DNA of 64,000 bases from Callaeas wilsoni. Lineage: Eukaryota > Chordata > Aves > Passeriformes > Callaeidae. Position numbers and translations under genes: made by a program. Each line of letters starts with the position of its first letter. The first letter of the stretch is position 1. Below, one piece after another: positions 10,144 to 22,278 of the stretch. The notes under the pieces were generated by a model. It made no database searches, was not told the DNA's origin, and saw nothing but the letters and a program-made list of their open reading frames with translations. The DNA lies in assembly GCA_013398955.1 (NCBI GenBank), contig VWPU01003031.1:62001-126000 (forward strand), written 5' to 3'.

Positions 10144-13100
10144 ATTCAACCAATACTCACAGTAAAGCACAAGAAATTTGGTACTGTCTGGCTTACCAAG
10201 GAAATCTGAAAGAGAAGTTTCATCTTCAGCGAGGTAAGAATTGTCCCCCTTCCTTTAACAAATATGCCATGGAATACTCTTCTCCAAATGTCACAATTTT
10301 AAATCAACATTAGCCTTGTCATTATCATCTAATGTTGGAGCAGCTCTTATCAAAAAGACATAAAGAGTAATCCTCTAGCTAAGTTGTGTCCTATCTGGGA
10401 CAAAGGCAATATTTTGTTTATGAGCCCCTCTGATGTTGTCTTTCTTCTCCGGAAGCCTGAAATAAGGTAATAATCCTGTGGTAAACTGACCTTTTCCTTC
10501 TTTCTTCCCCTTCTTGGGAAAATCTTGGGGTTTTTTTGGTTTGTTTGGTTGTTTTTTCCCAACATATACAGATTAACCTGGAACACTTTGTTCTTTTAAA
10601 CAGCAGAAGTAAGATGAGAAAAAATGCAGTAAAAAAGGTTTACCATGCCACAATGCCACAATGTTAGAGGATTGTACACAGAGTGGAACTTTACTTGTCT
10701 TTGCTTTAAAGAAAAAAAGCCCAGCACATCGTGTTTTGTATGCAGAGGCCATGGCCTGTTCATTTTACAAATGGAACATTGCCTCTTCTAAATACCCTTG
10801 GCAAGAACAGACACCTTTCCTCTCTACTCACTCTCGGTCAGGGGGCACAGGGAGTGGGATGCCCAGTGAGGGCAAGCTAAGGTGAACCAGTGCCCTCACC
10901 AACAGAGGTCTCTTGTGGGGTTTTGAGACAAGAAGGGGAAATAAGGAACTGTGAAGGAATTAATCAGACCTACGGTTTATCCACACATCCCATCAGGATG
11001 AAGAAGAGATGGAGCTGGAGAAAAGCCACAGCATGCGTCTGAGTTATGACTCCAGGAGATGAGGTCTGAAGCCCACTCAGGAGACAGGGCTGGAGAACAG
11101 GACCTTGTGGTGTCATTGGGGCAGGGACTTGTGTCCAGGACTGAGGTGAAAAGGGACTCCCTTATGAAGGCAGTGAGCAGATAGGGGTCTTAGGTGATGA
11201 TAGGGTCGGTCAGGAGGGCTAATCCTATATGTGCTCATCAGAAAATCAAGCTGTTTTCCAAAGGATGCTTCAGCTACAGCCAAGTGACAGTAGCAGTGCA
11301 ACTGTGTGCTCTCCACAGTCTTCCCAGTGTGGCCCATGGAGGTGACCATGTCTCCTTTCTCATTTCCAGACCTAATCCTCCCTCTGAGGTGAAGACTTCA
11401 CACGCTGGAATTCCTAGCCCATAGACAGACTACACCATAAACTGACTAATTTCTTTTTCTTCCTCAAACACCTGTTTTCTTTGTCTTTCCTCTCTTTAAA
11501 AAGCAATACACAAGAGTGAGTCGAGGTACCTGATATAAGTTAAATTCACCTTAAATTTAAATTTAAATCAGTGTAGGGCATTGAAAGGCATTACAGAGAT
11601 GTCAGTCATAGATTGTGTTGTACTACATATTAATATGAGAGTTGGGAAGTATCATGAGAGGAGGAAACGAAGAATTAAGGTTATTTTGCCATTTTTATTT
11701 TTTTTTCCAGAAGGAACTTAAAAAAGCAAGTAAAGAACTGCAGAAAATATCTGTATAATTCTGTTATATGCACTGTATACAGAGCCTAACCATTAATGTA
11801 GCAGACTTCATGGACTCTAATAAAGAGGAAATTACCCTATATTTCAGCACGGTGTTTGCAGAGTTCCTCCTCATGTTTACAATCAGTGGGTAGCTATTGA
11901 ACTCACAAAGCGTTTTTTCCCCCTCTGCCTAGCACCCTGCCATAGTGAGGCATATTACTATGGAATGTGCAAGTGAATTTAAAATAAGCAGCATTTCTCT
12001 TAAATGCTTGCAATTTTCTGGTTCCTCATCCCCTAGCAAATGCCTCATTGTGTTCGGCTCGTATCTACACATTTTTCCATACAGCTGTTTTTTTATTATT
12101 TTTGCTTTCCAAGGTTAGGGGTTTGTTTGTTTGTTTGTTTGTTTTTTTCCAGAGTGGCTTTAACTATAGACATAGATTATCCAGATGTATACAAATGAGC
12201 TTCTCCATAAGTTCAAAGTCACTTGTAAATAAGGGAGACGTGGCATTTTCCCCTTAGCTGCTACTAAAGCCTTACAAATCTTGTAATCTCAAGATAGATC
12301 CCTGGCCTAAACATCAAGTAAAAGTCCCATCTTTTCAGGTGGATAGAAGTTCATTTTCTCACTCACCCAAAATTAAAATTGTAAAGGAAACCTCCAGCTT
12401 TCCTCTGGAACAGAAGGTAGCAAGGATATTAAATGTGTCTATTGTGAGCTACATAAATATATATATATAAAATAAAATATACATACGTAAATACAAGCAT
12501 ATATATTTCTCTTGTTGCTACTTCTGCTACAATAGAAAGGCCACCTAGATATAATTAAGGTCACAGGCTTAAGTACTGGCTGAGGAACAGCAAAGTGCAA
12601 AATAAGATCATATAATAAGTCAGTTAGAAGTTGTGTAGAAGAAGAAAAGGGAGGGGAAAAGGTGGCCTTTAAAGACAGACACAGAGAGAGGCAGAACTTG
12701 TTATTAGTGAATTTTGACTGAAGGTAAACCAAAGATAAACCAAAACCAATACTCAACCTTGAAGCACAATTATTTTTACCTCTTTGTGGAGGAAAGTTAC
12801 CCTTCTCTGGAATGGCATTCGAAAAGTGTCTCACAGACACACCCTCCCTAGATACATCACATAAACCACAGGAGATGTATGTGAAGACAAAATTTCAGTT
12901 ATGGACTGCTTTAAAGCATAGCAGAGCTCAGTCAATCTGCAGTCTGAAATTTGGTTAATAGCTTGTGTGTCTCATTTTCATCTCCCGAATGTGAATAGTA
13001 ATATTCACTTTCACATTCAGAAACTCCTGCCTTCTTCCCCTTATCTCTCTCCACTCTCTCCCTTCCCCTCCCAAGAAGGTTATGTAGGACTATTCACAGA

Positions 13101-13484
13101 TCTCTCACTTCTTCTGTGTTAAAGTCTGTTTCCTAAAGGTCCACTCTTGCCTAGTGGATATGTACTTTAATTAAAAGCAATATATCTTTCTTTTTTTCTT
13201 TCCTTCTAATCTCTATCTATAGGTTTGTCCTTGGAGTTTCCATTCTTCAGGGCAAGGTGAATGGAGTTCACTTGTTTGCCTGGGATATATCTAGTAAATT
13301 TAAGACACTAAATAAAACAAACATAGAGAATTTTAATTATTATTATTATTGTTAGTTTAATGTAAGCCCTGAAAAATATAACACTCACCAGGAGGAGAAA
13401 CAGGGGGGTAAGAATTCTTTAAGAATTGCTCCCAAGGCTGCTTAATTTTTGCCTTAAATAAGAACAGGTCAGTCCTAAAATTGA
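10144..13484. other. Unrecognised sequence with simple repeats
   Basis: I see no gene. Contents include a short self-complementary AAATTT run (about 11550-11567), a GTTT run at 12119-12146 and a TA-rich patch with TATATA motifs at about 12454-12510. The longest open frame, 133 codons on the minus strand at 12439-12840, has no recognisable domain, ends in the TA-rich patch and is judged spurious. Confidence 0.45.
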
Positions 13485-13655
13485 AAACTGCCTAGGTGAA
13501 GTCAGTGGCAATGTTGCTATTGGCTTCAAAGGAATCAAGGTTTCACCTTTTATCTTAAAATGTAAGCTCCTCTGCTACTGTAAATCAGTGTCACTCCTCT
13601 GACTTGAAATCAATAGAAGTCTTCTGATTCACACTGCCTCCATGTGCCTCTGTAT
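13485..13655. mobile_element. Possible ancient CR1-type relic
   Basis: Motifs such as GTGAAGTCAGTGGCAATG, CTACTGTAAATCAGTGTCA and GAAATCAATAGAAGTC resemble an old repeat known from turtles, crocodilians and birds, built around 'gaagtcaatgg' words. The resemblance is from memory and the copy is highly diverged. Orientation is not assigned. Confidence 0.4.
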
Positions 13656-14216
13656 TCCCTCTGCCTGTGACATGAATCAGGGCACTTTCTCCTAACTTTT
13701 CACCGGGGCAGTTAAATCCTTCTGTGTCAGAGCACTCTGGGTGATAAGGAAGCACTTCACGACACATCTGTTCTATTCCTCACTCCAACACTGGTGACAC
13801 AGTCCTCAGGAGAGAAGAATTAATATTTTCCAGATGGAGAAATCTCTTCTTTGGCCTTCTGTTTTCTTCTGAAGGGAAGGACATTGCCAGGAAAGTTGAG
13901 GCAATTGGGGTGGGGAGGTAAGGGAGAGGAGATAGGACACCGGGATGAGTTCAAGCTTCAGGAGCTAAATTATGAGATAGCTGAAGGCATAGCCTGACAA
14001 CATTTAACATCTGGTTGGGAATGATGAAAGTTATTATTCTCAGTAGGAGGAATAATGTTTACTTGTGGATAGCCCTGGACTTCTTGGAACACATCCAAAG
14101 CCATAGTTGGAGACAGGGGAAGTGTGTACCAGAATCTTCCAAGTAAGGTACTTAAATGTTTGGACTCTGTGTTTAAGAAGTTAATAAACAGCCCAGTCTT
14201 CTGCAATGGGTGCTGG
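13656..14216. other. Unrecognised sequence before LTR A
   Basis: No gene or repeat is recognised. A 78-codon minus frame at 13970-14206 has no known domain. Confidence 0.45.
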
Positions 14217-14466
14217 TGTGCCGGTTTCGGCTGGTGTAAAGTGAATTTTCTTCATAGTGGCTGGTGTGGGGCTGTGCTTTGGGTTTGTGCTGAACCCAGG
14301 GCTGGTAACACGGAGGTGTTTTTGTTATAGCTGAGCAGCACTTGCACACAGCCAAGGCCCTTCCTGCTCCCTGTACAGCCACTCTGGGGAGGGGGCTGGG
14401 GAGGTTAGGAGGACACACAGCCAGGACAGGTGACCCAAACTGACCAAAGGGATGTTCCAGACCATG

Positions 14467-14474
14467 TGACGTCA
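14467..14474 (+). promoter_or_regulatory. CRE palindrome in LTR A
   Basis: The exact 8-bp palindrome TGACGTCA, the consensus site for CREB/ATF proteins, lies 7 bp upstream of the TATA box of this LTR. The equivalent position in the older copy near 22533 has lost it. Binding is inferred from the motif only. Confidence 0.6.
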
Positions 14475-14481
14475 CGCTCAG

Positions 14482-14489
14482 TATATAAA
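14482..14489 (+). promoter_or_regulatory. TATA box of LTR A
   Basis: TATATAAA lies 266 bp into the LTR, the expected U3 position, and follows the CRE. It is likely the retroviral core promoter; present activity is unknown. Confidence 0.6.
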
Positions 14490-15221
14490 CTTGGGAGAAG
14501 AAGGAGGAAGGGGGAAGATTTGGAATGACGTTGTTTGTCTTCCCAAGCAACCGTTCCACATGATGAGGCCCTGCTCTCCTGGAGATGGCTGAACACCTGC
14601 CTGCCAATTGAAGCAGTGAATTAATTCCTAGTAATTATTTTGCTTTGGTCGTGTGCACAGCTCCTGCTTTACCTATTAAGCTGTATTTATCCCAACCCTT
14701 GAGTTTTCTCACTTTTACCCTTCTGGTTCTCACCCAGCTGTTGCTGATGTGGGAGTGAGTGAGTGAGTGAAAGGCTGTGTGGGGCTGGGGTCTGGCTGGG
14801 GTTAAACCACGACAGCTGAGTACTCAGGATCTTTTCAAGACAGCACATTTATTTAGGTGTTCCAATTTGAGTTGAAAAGACCACCTCCAGGCCATCAGAG
14901 AGGAACAAGTGCCCGAGTTTCAAAAAGAAACAGAGGATGGGTTGGTGCCTGTAAATGATACTGAGCCACAGGATACAATGTCTTATTTAGAAGATTCATC
15001 TTTTCAGTACACAGAGCACCAGCAGGAAAGTTAACAGCCTGTCCTTCATTCTGCCAATTAATGGAGGTGCACTTTGAGCAGCAGAAGTATCGCTGTGCAG
15101 CTCCCTGGTTTTTCTCAGAGTTGGGCACTGCTGAGACAAGCCAAGTGTTTAAACAGATCCCTAATATAACTGCAAATATTGTCACTTCCCCCTGTGGAAC
15201 TGAATTTACTTGTATTATTCT

Positions 15222-15231
<10 letters not shown>

Positions 15232-15281
<50 letters not shown>
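15232..15281. repeat. Fifty-base poly-T run
   Basis: Fifty consecutive T residues follow a shorter T-rich lead (from about 15221). This is the longest homopolymer in the window. It abuts an ancient repeat relic on its right. Its length should be treated with caution because homopolymers this long are often miscounted. Confidence 0.9.
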
Positions 15282-15284
15282 CCC

Positions 15285-15535
15285 AACTACTGTAGTGCCA
15301 AGAGACCCAAACTAAGAATGGGATCTGAACTCTGACTCTGAAAAGGAAATGATCCTACCAGATGGGCTGACAATTTAAATAGTCAGAACAGACAAATGAA
15401 TACTGTCAGTCCTATTACACAAGTGGGGAAGTCGTTAAATATTGTGCCCTAGATTATACAGTTTTTTAGGGGTAGAAATATGGGTTGAACCTAGATCTCC
15501 TCTATCCAAGCTGAGTGCATTAGCCACTGTGTGTA
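15285..15535 (+). mobile_element. Ancient L3/CR1-like LINE relic
   Basis: The series 'TACTGTAGTGCCAAGAGACC', 'GGGATCTGAACTCTGA', a decayed 'gaggcacagagaggt' zone, then 'GGGTTGAACCTAGATCTCC' and 'TGCATTAGCCACTG' follows in order the 3' part of an old L3/CR1-type element widespread in reptiles. It is heavily mutated, indicating great age. The match is by memory of the consensus; a distant MIR-like SINE is the alternative. Confidence 0.6.
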
Positions 15536-17199
15536 ATAAGGCCAGAAAGGGCAATTTTAAGCAGGAAAGAAAAGGAATCAAGGGAGAAAGCAGCAGAGTT
15601 GTTAACGTAGCTGTGGTTTTGCATATGTGTGAAAAAGGAGACCAAGGGTCATTCTGCAGAGACATAAAAAGAAAAGAATAAAGATTGGAAAGTGACTCAG
15701 GAAATAACTCTGCAAAAAGATGGAGCAATTAGCCTTTTCTTATTTTCTTTCTTTGCAATATTCCTCTAAACTTTATTGATTTTTTTAACCATGTAGATAC
15801 AAGGTTTTATTTTTTTGTTTTATTGTAGCATTCACCATCTCTTCAAATTCCAATAGATCTGGCTTTTGCTTTAATCATCCAATTAATACAGCTCCAGAAA
15901 AACTCAAGGGAGATGCTCCTAATGCTGAGAACAAAAAACCATACAGGCAGAGCAGTGCTTATGACCCTGTTGGAAGCTTTTTGATTATGCCTAACTACTG
16001 TGATCAATACTTCAGGACTTTTAAAAACATGCATATTGGGTGAAATGTAAATGGTGATTTTTTTTTTTTTTTTTTTCCTCTCTGTAGGTTTTATTTAAAA
16101 GCAATTTGCTCCATTCTTCCTGAGTCACATAAATGCAAATACCTTCTTCCGCATCACAAGTAATGAGAAGAACATTTAGCTGTAAATAAAGCACAGGTAT
16201 ATGGGTATGTATGTACATGTAGAGGTCATGAATGAGACGTTGTGGATTATTCCTCTGCTATCAGGAGAGGAGCCTTGCACCCTGGCAGGACTCACGTGCT
16301 CTATAATTCTCCATTCTAGAACAAGAGTCCTTGTATGCATTACAGGCACTAAAACAAAGCTGAAAAATCAGCTGTGAATAAAGGTGGTGAGCACGTTTGG
16401 GTTTTCCTTGCAGTTCGAGTGGAGTTGTGCTCCACACTCATTCCCCTCCTGCCTCCCCTTTTGCTGGACGCAATGGCACGAGGCCCATGGTGTGAATTTA
16501 CACACCATGTCACTACTCAGAGACGAACCCGAGAGCCATGTCTCAAGGGATGCATCTCCTTCCCCCTTGCCCAGATATCAGATGGGTAGACGGAGATTGT
16601 AGGCGTCCTTTCCTTCAATGCTACAGCTTTAGCAGTGATTATCCCTCCCATTTTATTTTATTTTATATTTCTAAATGTCAGCTGTGACATGCTGAGCTGT
16701 CGGCACCCAGTGTGTGATGGTAGAATGTGTAATTGTTCATGGAGGATATTTTCAGGTCTCTCTTTGAAATTATTTTTTTTCTTTTTAGCTGGAACAGAGG
16801 CTGCCATGAAGAATAAATGTGATTCTTCTTGCTTGATCATTTGGTAAAATTGCAGGCCAGAAAAAGATGGTAAAAACCAATTTACTGTGTCTTAAACCAG
16901 TCTACAATTTTCCTTTGATAGGAACTATGTTATATACAGAGAGATTTAATTTTTTAATACACCGAAAACCTGAAGGGAATTTAAACACTTTTCTCTAACA
17001 AAGGATCATTTAGTCCCATGTCTTGTCTGCAGCTCTGACCAGACGCAGATGTCTGTGTCTGAGGATAGGAACAGGATAAGCGTATATAGAAAGGGCACAC
17101 ATAAAAGAACAGGGGAAACACACACATCTCTGGAGACTCTCCCAGCTCCCAACAGTTTGCAGATCAGCTCTGCTGAGACAGAAATGTTTCTTAGACTCT
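15536..17199. other. Unrecognised sequence
   Basis: No gene is seen. There is a T19 run at 16058-16076, a short hairpin (CATGGTGTG / CACACCATG, arms 16486-16494 and 16501-16509, 6-base loop), and TTTTA repeats near 16650-16668. All open frames are below 100 codons and overlap on both strands. Confidence 0.45.
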
Positions 17200-17915
17200 A
17201 CCAGCTGAAGTGCCAGGTCCTGCACTTGAGTCATTAACAACCACAGACAATGCTATAGCTGACTGATGGAAAAGGACTTCGGGATGCTGGTTGGCAGAGG
17301 ATGAACGAGATGGAATGAGTTCAGCTGGCCAAGAAGGCCAAAGGTACCTGGCTTGTGTCAGCAATGGTGTGGCCAGCAGGACCAGGACAGTGACTGTCAC
17401 CCTGTACTGGGCACTTGTGAGGTCACACCTCAAACCCTGGAGTCAGTCCTGCGCCCCTCATGATAAGAAAGACATTGAGGTTCTGGAGTGTGTCCAGAGA
17501 AGTGCTGTAGAGCTTGTGAGGGGTTGGGAGGACCCCTGTGAGGAGTTTCTGAGGGAACTGGGAGTGTTTGGCTTGAAGAAAAGAACGATCAGGGAGAACC
17601 TTCTCACTTTCTACAAGTCCCTGAAAAGAAGCTGGAGCCAGGTGGAAGTCAGTCTCCTTTCCAATTAACAAATGGACAAGATGAGAGAAAATAGGCTCAA
17701 GCTGTACCAAGAGGAGGTTTAATTGGAAATTAGGAAAAATTTCTTTGCTGAAAGGTCAGACCCTGGAACAAGCTATCCAGGGAAGTGATGAAGTCACCAT
17801 ACCCAAATGCATCTGAAGACATGCAGATGTAGAACTTAGGGATATGTTTTAGTGGTGGACTCAGTAGTGTAAGTTTTACAGTGGGAGTTGATGTCCTCTA
17901 AAGGTCTTTTCCAGT
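17200..17915 (+). mobile_element. CR1 LINE 3' portion (end of ORF2 and 3' UTR)
   Basis: From AAGTGCCAGGTCCTGCAC to AAGGTCTTTTCCAGTC the sequence follows the end of CR1 ORF2 and its 3' UTR: GCCAAGAAGGCCAA, GGCTTGTGTCAGCAATGGTGT, AGAAAGACATTGAGGT, AGGAAAAATTTCTTTGCTGAAAGG and GGGATATGTTTTAGTGGTGGACT. A 125-codon open frame at 17291-17668 is a mutated remnant of the ORF2 C-terminus. The normal terminal ATTCTATG repeats are replaced by the CTATT array that follows. Confidence 0.9.
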
Positions 17916-17990
17916 CTATTCTATTCTATTCTATTCTATTCTATTCTATTCTATTCTATTCTATTCTAGTCTATTCTAGTCTATTCTATT
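17916..17990. repeat. CTATT pentamer microsatellite, 15 units
   Basis: Fifteen consecutive pentamers, thirteen CTATT and two CTAGT, occupy the place where the upstream CR1 should end in ATTCTATG repeats. The array is also the junction with the next CR1 piece. Confidence 0.95.
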
Positions 17991-18345
17991 CTGAGAGAAC
18001 TGAGTTTCTTCAGACTGGAAAAGAGAAGGCTGAGGAGTGATCTAACTGCAGCCTTCCAGTACTTAAAGGGAGTCTACAAGAAAGATGGAGAGGGACTCTG
18101 TCAAAGCATGGAGTGACAGGTCAAAGGTGACTGGCTTCAGACTGAAAGGGAGTCAGTTTAGATTAGATATTAGGGAAAGAGCTGTTTACTGTGAGGGTGC
18201 TGAGGCACTGGCACAGATTGCCCCTAGAAACTGTGGTTGCCTCATCTCTGGAGATGCTCAAGACCAGGCTGGATGGGGCTCTGAGCAATCTAGTGAAAAG
18301 TGTCCCTGTCCCCATGTCCAATCACCTGTGAGGTGATTCTATTTC
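17991..18345 (+). mobile_element. Second CR1 LINE 3' fragment, abutting the array
   Basis: It begins abruptly at GAGAACTGAGTTTCTTCAGACTGGAAAAGAG and continues through TTAGATTAGATATTAGGGAAAG, GAGGCACTGGCACAGATTGCCC and CAGGCTGGATGGGGCTCTGAGCAA to a 3' end near GTGATTCTAT. It is a 5'-truncated CR1 of a different subfamily type from the piece upstream, so it is a separate insertion rather than a duplicate. Confidence 0.88.
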
Positions 18346-19970
18346 ATTTTTCTTAATATTTTAAAAACGTAATCTCCAGGAGTATGTTCAGATTCCCTGA
18401 GAACTCCTGATAACCCCTGGTACACACTAGCCTTCTGCTGCAAAGCAATACCAAAGTAATCTCTACACAGCTTCTTTTTGATTGTTGCAAAGTTGCAGCT
18501 TGTAGCTTCATTGGATGCTCTCTCTGGTTAATTTCTGAAAAGACAGTGTAGATTTCTGTTGTTTTATTATTTATAGCCATCTTTACTGACCTAAAAGTCA
18601 CATAGTGTCATCTTTAGGGGATAAAGGCTATCTCCAAGGCTTTATCTTGCAGATTTGCCAGTCATTTAGGTTACAAGCTCTACAGCTCTTGGTGAAGAGC
18701 TACCTGAAAATGCCTGGTATGGGTTTGCATGCCAGCACACCCTGGCACAGCCACTGCACAGGCTATTTGTGAGCCACTTACGTGGGTGGCTGCAGCAGGA
18801 GACAGAGCCCATCAGACACTCGGCTGCTGCCTCTTCTAGAGGTGCAGATGCAGCCAACAGATTTCCTCTTGCCTCCCCTCCACCTCAGAGAAGCCAGTTT
18901 TACAGCAAGCCTGATGCCAGTTTGGTGCCTAAAGAATGATTTCCACCACCAGGAGTTGCCAGGCTGTAGGTGAGTGAATAGCAGCCCTGTGCCAATTTCC
19001 CCTCTATCATAAGAAATCACCACTTGTTTACTTGACAGAGCTACAAGTGTAAACAGCTGTACATTTCAGTGCATACAAGATGTTACAAGTGTAAAACAGC
19101 AGCCATGCATATTATGTGTTTCAGGGCTCTACAGGTTCACTCCTGCTTTCCATCAGAACACAGAGAGTGTAATGTGATTTGCGGGGAGAGAAGGATGCCT
19201 TTGCTCAGTTGAAATGTGGCGAGCACATGCAGGCAGGGAAGAAGGGATCTGCTGAGTTTTCCACTGGTTGTGCAGCTCCAGAGCCAGGGACTTAGCTGGC
19301 GGTCAGCAGCAGTGTTACTGTCACAGTGTCACCTGTCAAATTGTCTCTGCAGGAATAATGGTGACTGGATGCCCTGATGATTAGTGCATGGTTAAAGCCT
19401 AAAGGATGCAGGCATACAGAGTCTGAGCTCACAGCCAGGTTTACTCCCCCCATGTAATGGCACTTAGTCCAGGGAAATCACTCCTGATTGGCATCACAGG
19501 CTAAAGAATCTGTCTGAAGGGGTGGGAATGAAATGTGGCAGTGACAAAGTGCTGAAAATTAACCGGTTTTCCAGGTGAAATTCTGTTATTTGTGAATAAT
19601 AACAATCTGCGTTGATACTAGATCCTCCTAATTAATTAAGGATCTATTATGTTTAACTAAAGCACACAAAAAAGCCCTACCCACTGAATTTGTAAGATTT
19701 TTGCTTTTTAGAGGTCAGGCTAATGGCAAAGAGAACTGGAGAGAGATCAAGAGAGATCCAGGTAAGGAGAAAGGGTCATTTGGAATATCTGATTATACGT
19801 ATATGTGCTGATGAGAAGCAACAGCAGAGAAGCCTCGGAAAAAAAGTGTGTTTTGATCCACAATACTTTTTGTCCAAAACATAAGCAAAACCAGCAAATC
19901 CTATAATAAAACTTGGAGAAATGGGTGCATTTCTAAGCAAATAGATACTTACTTTTAATTACAACAATTT
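18346..19970. other. Unrecognised sequence
   Basis: No gene is established. A strong splice-acceptor-like site and a matching donor bound 18889-18969 (see findings). No known repeat is recognised. Confidence 0.45.
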
Positions 19971-19991
19971 AAAAAAAAAAAAAAAAAAAAA
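19971..19991. repeat. A21 homopolymer
   Basis: A run of 21 A residues; the sequence upstream is not a recognised retroelement. Confidence 0.9.
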
Positions 19992-22278
19992 GAAGGTGTC
20001 CATCAAGACCAGGACCTTGCCTCTAGGGTGCTCAGTAATAGATGCTTTGAAATCAATGCCTGGAGCCAGTGATATTTTTCTCATTGTGCCCACATCTCTT
20101 TTGACGCTCAGCAAATTGCTTCTTCACCTGGTGATTACAGCCAGACCTGCCCTTCAAAAATTCACCTTTATGAAACTCATGTTTTTTCACCCTGCTTTCA
20201 AAAAGAATGTTGAATCACAAGAACGGTAGAAATCAGTTTGTTTCCACTGATTTCTCAGAAGTATCACTAATTTACCAACAACCATCTCTCAGTTCTTATG
20301 AAGTCCAAATTGCAAATCAATGCAGGAAAAAAACACAGTCAGGGAAACCTATAATGAGCCTCTAAAAGTCCTCTGTCTATGAAGTCTCATCTTTGCAAAT
20401 GTTAATCATGACACTTGAAGCATGGACAGAAGAGAAAACAACAGCCTCACCTCCTTGTTCTCACTCGCTGTACCTTTATGCCATATAGAAAAGTTCAGAA
20501 CACTTCACCGTCCTTCCATCTATCATTTCCCAAAACTATTTCCTCTACTTCCGCCTTCTTTTTACAATTTTCACCTTTATAATGACATTCTGGGTGATCC
20601 ACCACTGCACTTCTAAACTTCACCTTGCTTCTTTCTGACCAAGTCCTGTTAATCATACCCAATCTAATAATAGCAGTGTTAATAACACCTTCTGATACAA
20701 TATCCTCCTCCACAGGCCTTCTATGTTCTTCGGATGGCTAATGTCTTGTTAAAACTTTTTTTACTTATTAATTTTGTCTGTGACAGAGCTTGATTAGCTT
20801 CTAAATTACCCTGTTCCTATTTTTAGTGCACTGTGCCCCTACCCTTCACACACAGTTTAATCCCAAAGTATTAATTCGTCTCTATATAATGCTGACTTGT
20901 CTTTCTCCAGGTATCCTAAATCTTCCTGTTTTCATTTGAGGTCCATCTACCTTTGTTTTAACTCTTATTACCTTTCTCATTACTTTTACTGCTCTCTGTT
21001 CTCCATTGACGGGCACAATTGCTTTGCAACAGCCACGGGTAGTGCTGGGGAGGTGAAAGGTCAGGTTCACTCTTTGAAAGAACTCACCTCACGTCCCGCT
21101 TAAATTAGCAATTGCAATGATGCACCGAGTCGGGAGACGGTGAGAGGGGGGAGCTTTATGTCTCTAATCATTCTGGGGTAAGTTGTGAAAGGAGCTATCC
21201 ACAGAAGTCAGAGTCGGGAGAAACATCTCTCTGCTGCCACTCTGCACATTGGCACTTGTCAGACCCGGTCCCAGAAGCAGGAGTGGGGCAGGCAGTGACA
21301 GCTGCTCGGCCAAATGGCCCCGCTGTGCTGAGCAGGACGCTTGTCCTGAGGTCACAACACAACTGGGCAGAGGAGGTGCTCAGGACACTTCAGTTGCAGA
21401 GAATCCAACTGCTGTAGCTTTTCCCCGATGGTGCAATCTTTTATCTGCTCAAATCTATACCAGTTTGGAGTCTCTCTTCCTGTGCACTTCTTGCAATACC
21501 ATTAGCATGGTTTTAATGGTCAAAAATTAATGTTGTGACTCTTTAAATGGAATCAACTGATCAGGAGTGAAGAAAGAATGGAAGAAAGACAAGGAAGAAG
21601 AAGAAGGAGAAGAAGGAGAAGAAGAAGGAAGAAAAGGATATAGGCTAGAAAACCTAAGACAGTCTCGATCTCTCTTCTTCCCCTTAAATCCCACAACTGT
21701 CCATGGGACCCCAAGAAGTTGGTAGACTGGAATTACAGCAGTACTTGAGCCAGCATTGATAATGATCAGATTTATGATCAGATCTGTCCAATTTCTGGCA
21801 AAGCATCAGTGGCAGTCTGACCACATGGCCTGTGCTGGCAATTTCCTTCCTCCAGAACTCTGCAAATAAAGATGTATAGGACACCCAAGTCAGATTTTCC
21901 TCTGGAGTTCATTTCTTACAGAAATTAATCAGACATCAAGCTGAGCTACTTTTGAAATTTAGTGTAGCGTGAATCTTGTCATTTTTAAGTCTTACTAGTA
22001 CAGCTGCAGGATGCTCTGTAGTCTCTGCAGATCCTGCCAAACCACCACAAACCCATCACCAAATGCTTCCTCTAGTCTAACACCCTTGAGAAAGAGATGA
22101 TTAGTCATTTTAAACAGTTGTTCCTCTTTGGAATGGTGCTGAATGAATAATGTTCTCTTGCTTTGAATATGTTCTTTACTGGAAAAGAAATAGATATCAG
22201 AGGTTTAACATGTGATACTTAGGATTTCAATGTAAAATGTTGATGTGGGAACCTAATAGAACATGTAATGGGAAGTCC
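19992..22278. other. Unrecognised sequence with a GAA-rich patch
   Basis: A purine-only stretch of GAA/GGA words lies at about 21565-21640. No gene is seen; the longest frame, 93 codons at 21249-21530, has no recognised domain. Confidence 0.45.

Larger units (their letters stand above)
14217..14814 (+). mobile_element. Solo LTR, family A, copy 1
   Basis: The 598-bp element begins TGTGCCGG and ends AAACCACGACA, giving the TG...CA ends of a retroviral LTR. The flanks are GCTGG (14212-14216) and GCTGA (14815-14819), a 5-bp target duplication with one mismatch. Order of signals in the plus direction: a CRE palindrome (14467-14474), TATATAAA (14482-14489), a weak TATTAA region near 14674, and a GAGT run near 14754-14770. 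The bases after the 3' end do not look like a tRNA primer-binding site, so there is no adjoining internal region. It resembles a common avian ERV LTR, possibly ERVL-class, but the class is not proven here. Confidence 0.87.

Noticed and set aside
15450..15535. A tRNA-like or tRNA-derived SINE reading of the GGGTTGAACCTAG segment
   Set aside because: No cloverleaf can be drawn, and the wider order of motifs fits an L3/CR1-type relic better.
17291..17668. 125-codon plus frame
   Set aside because: It is the mutated end of CR1 ORF2 and not a host gene.
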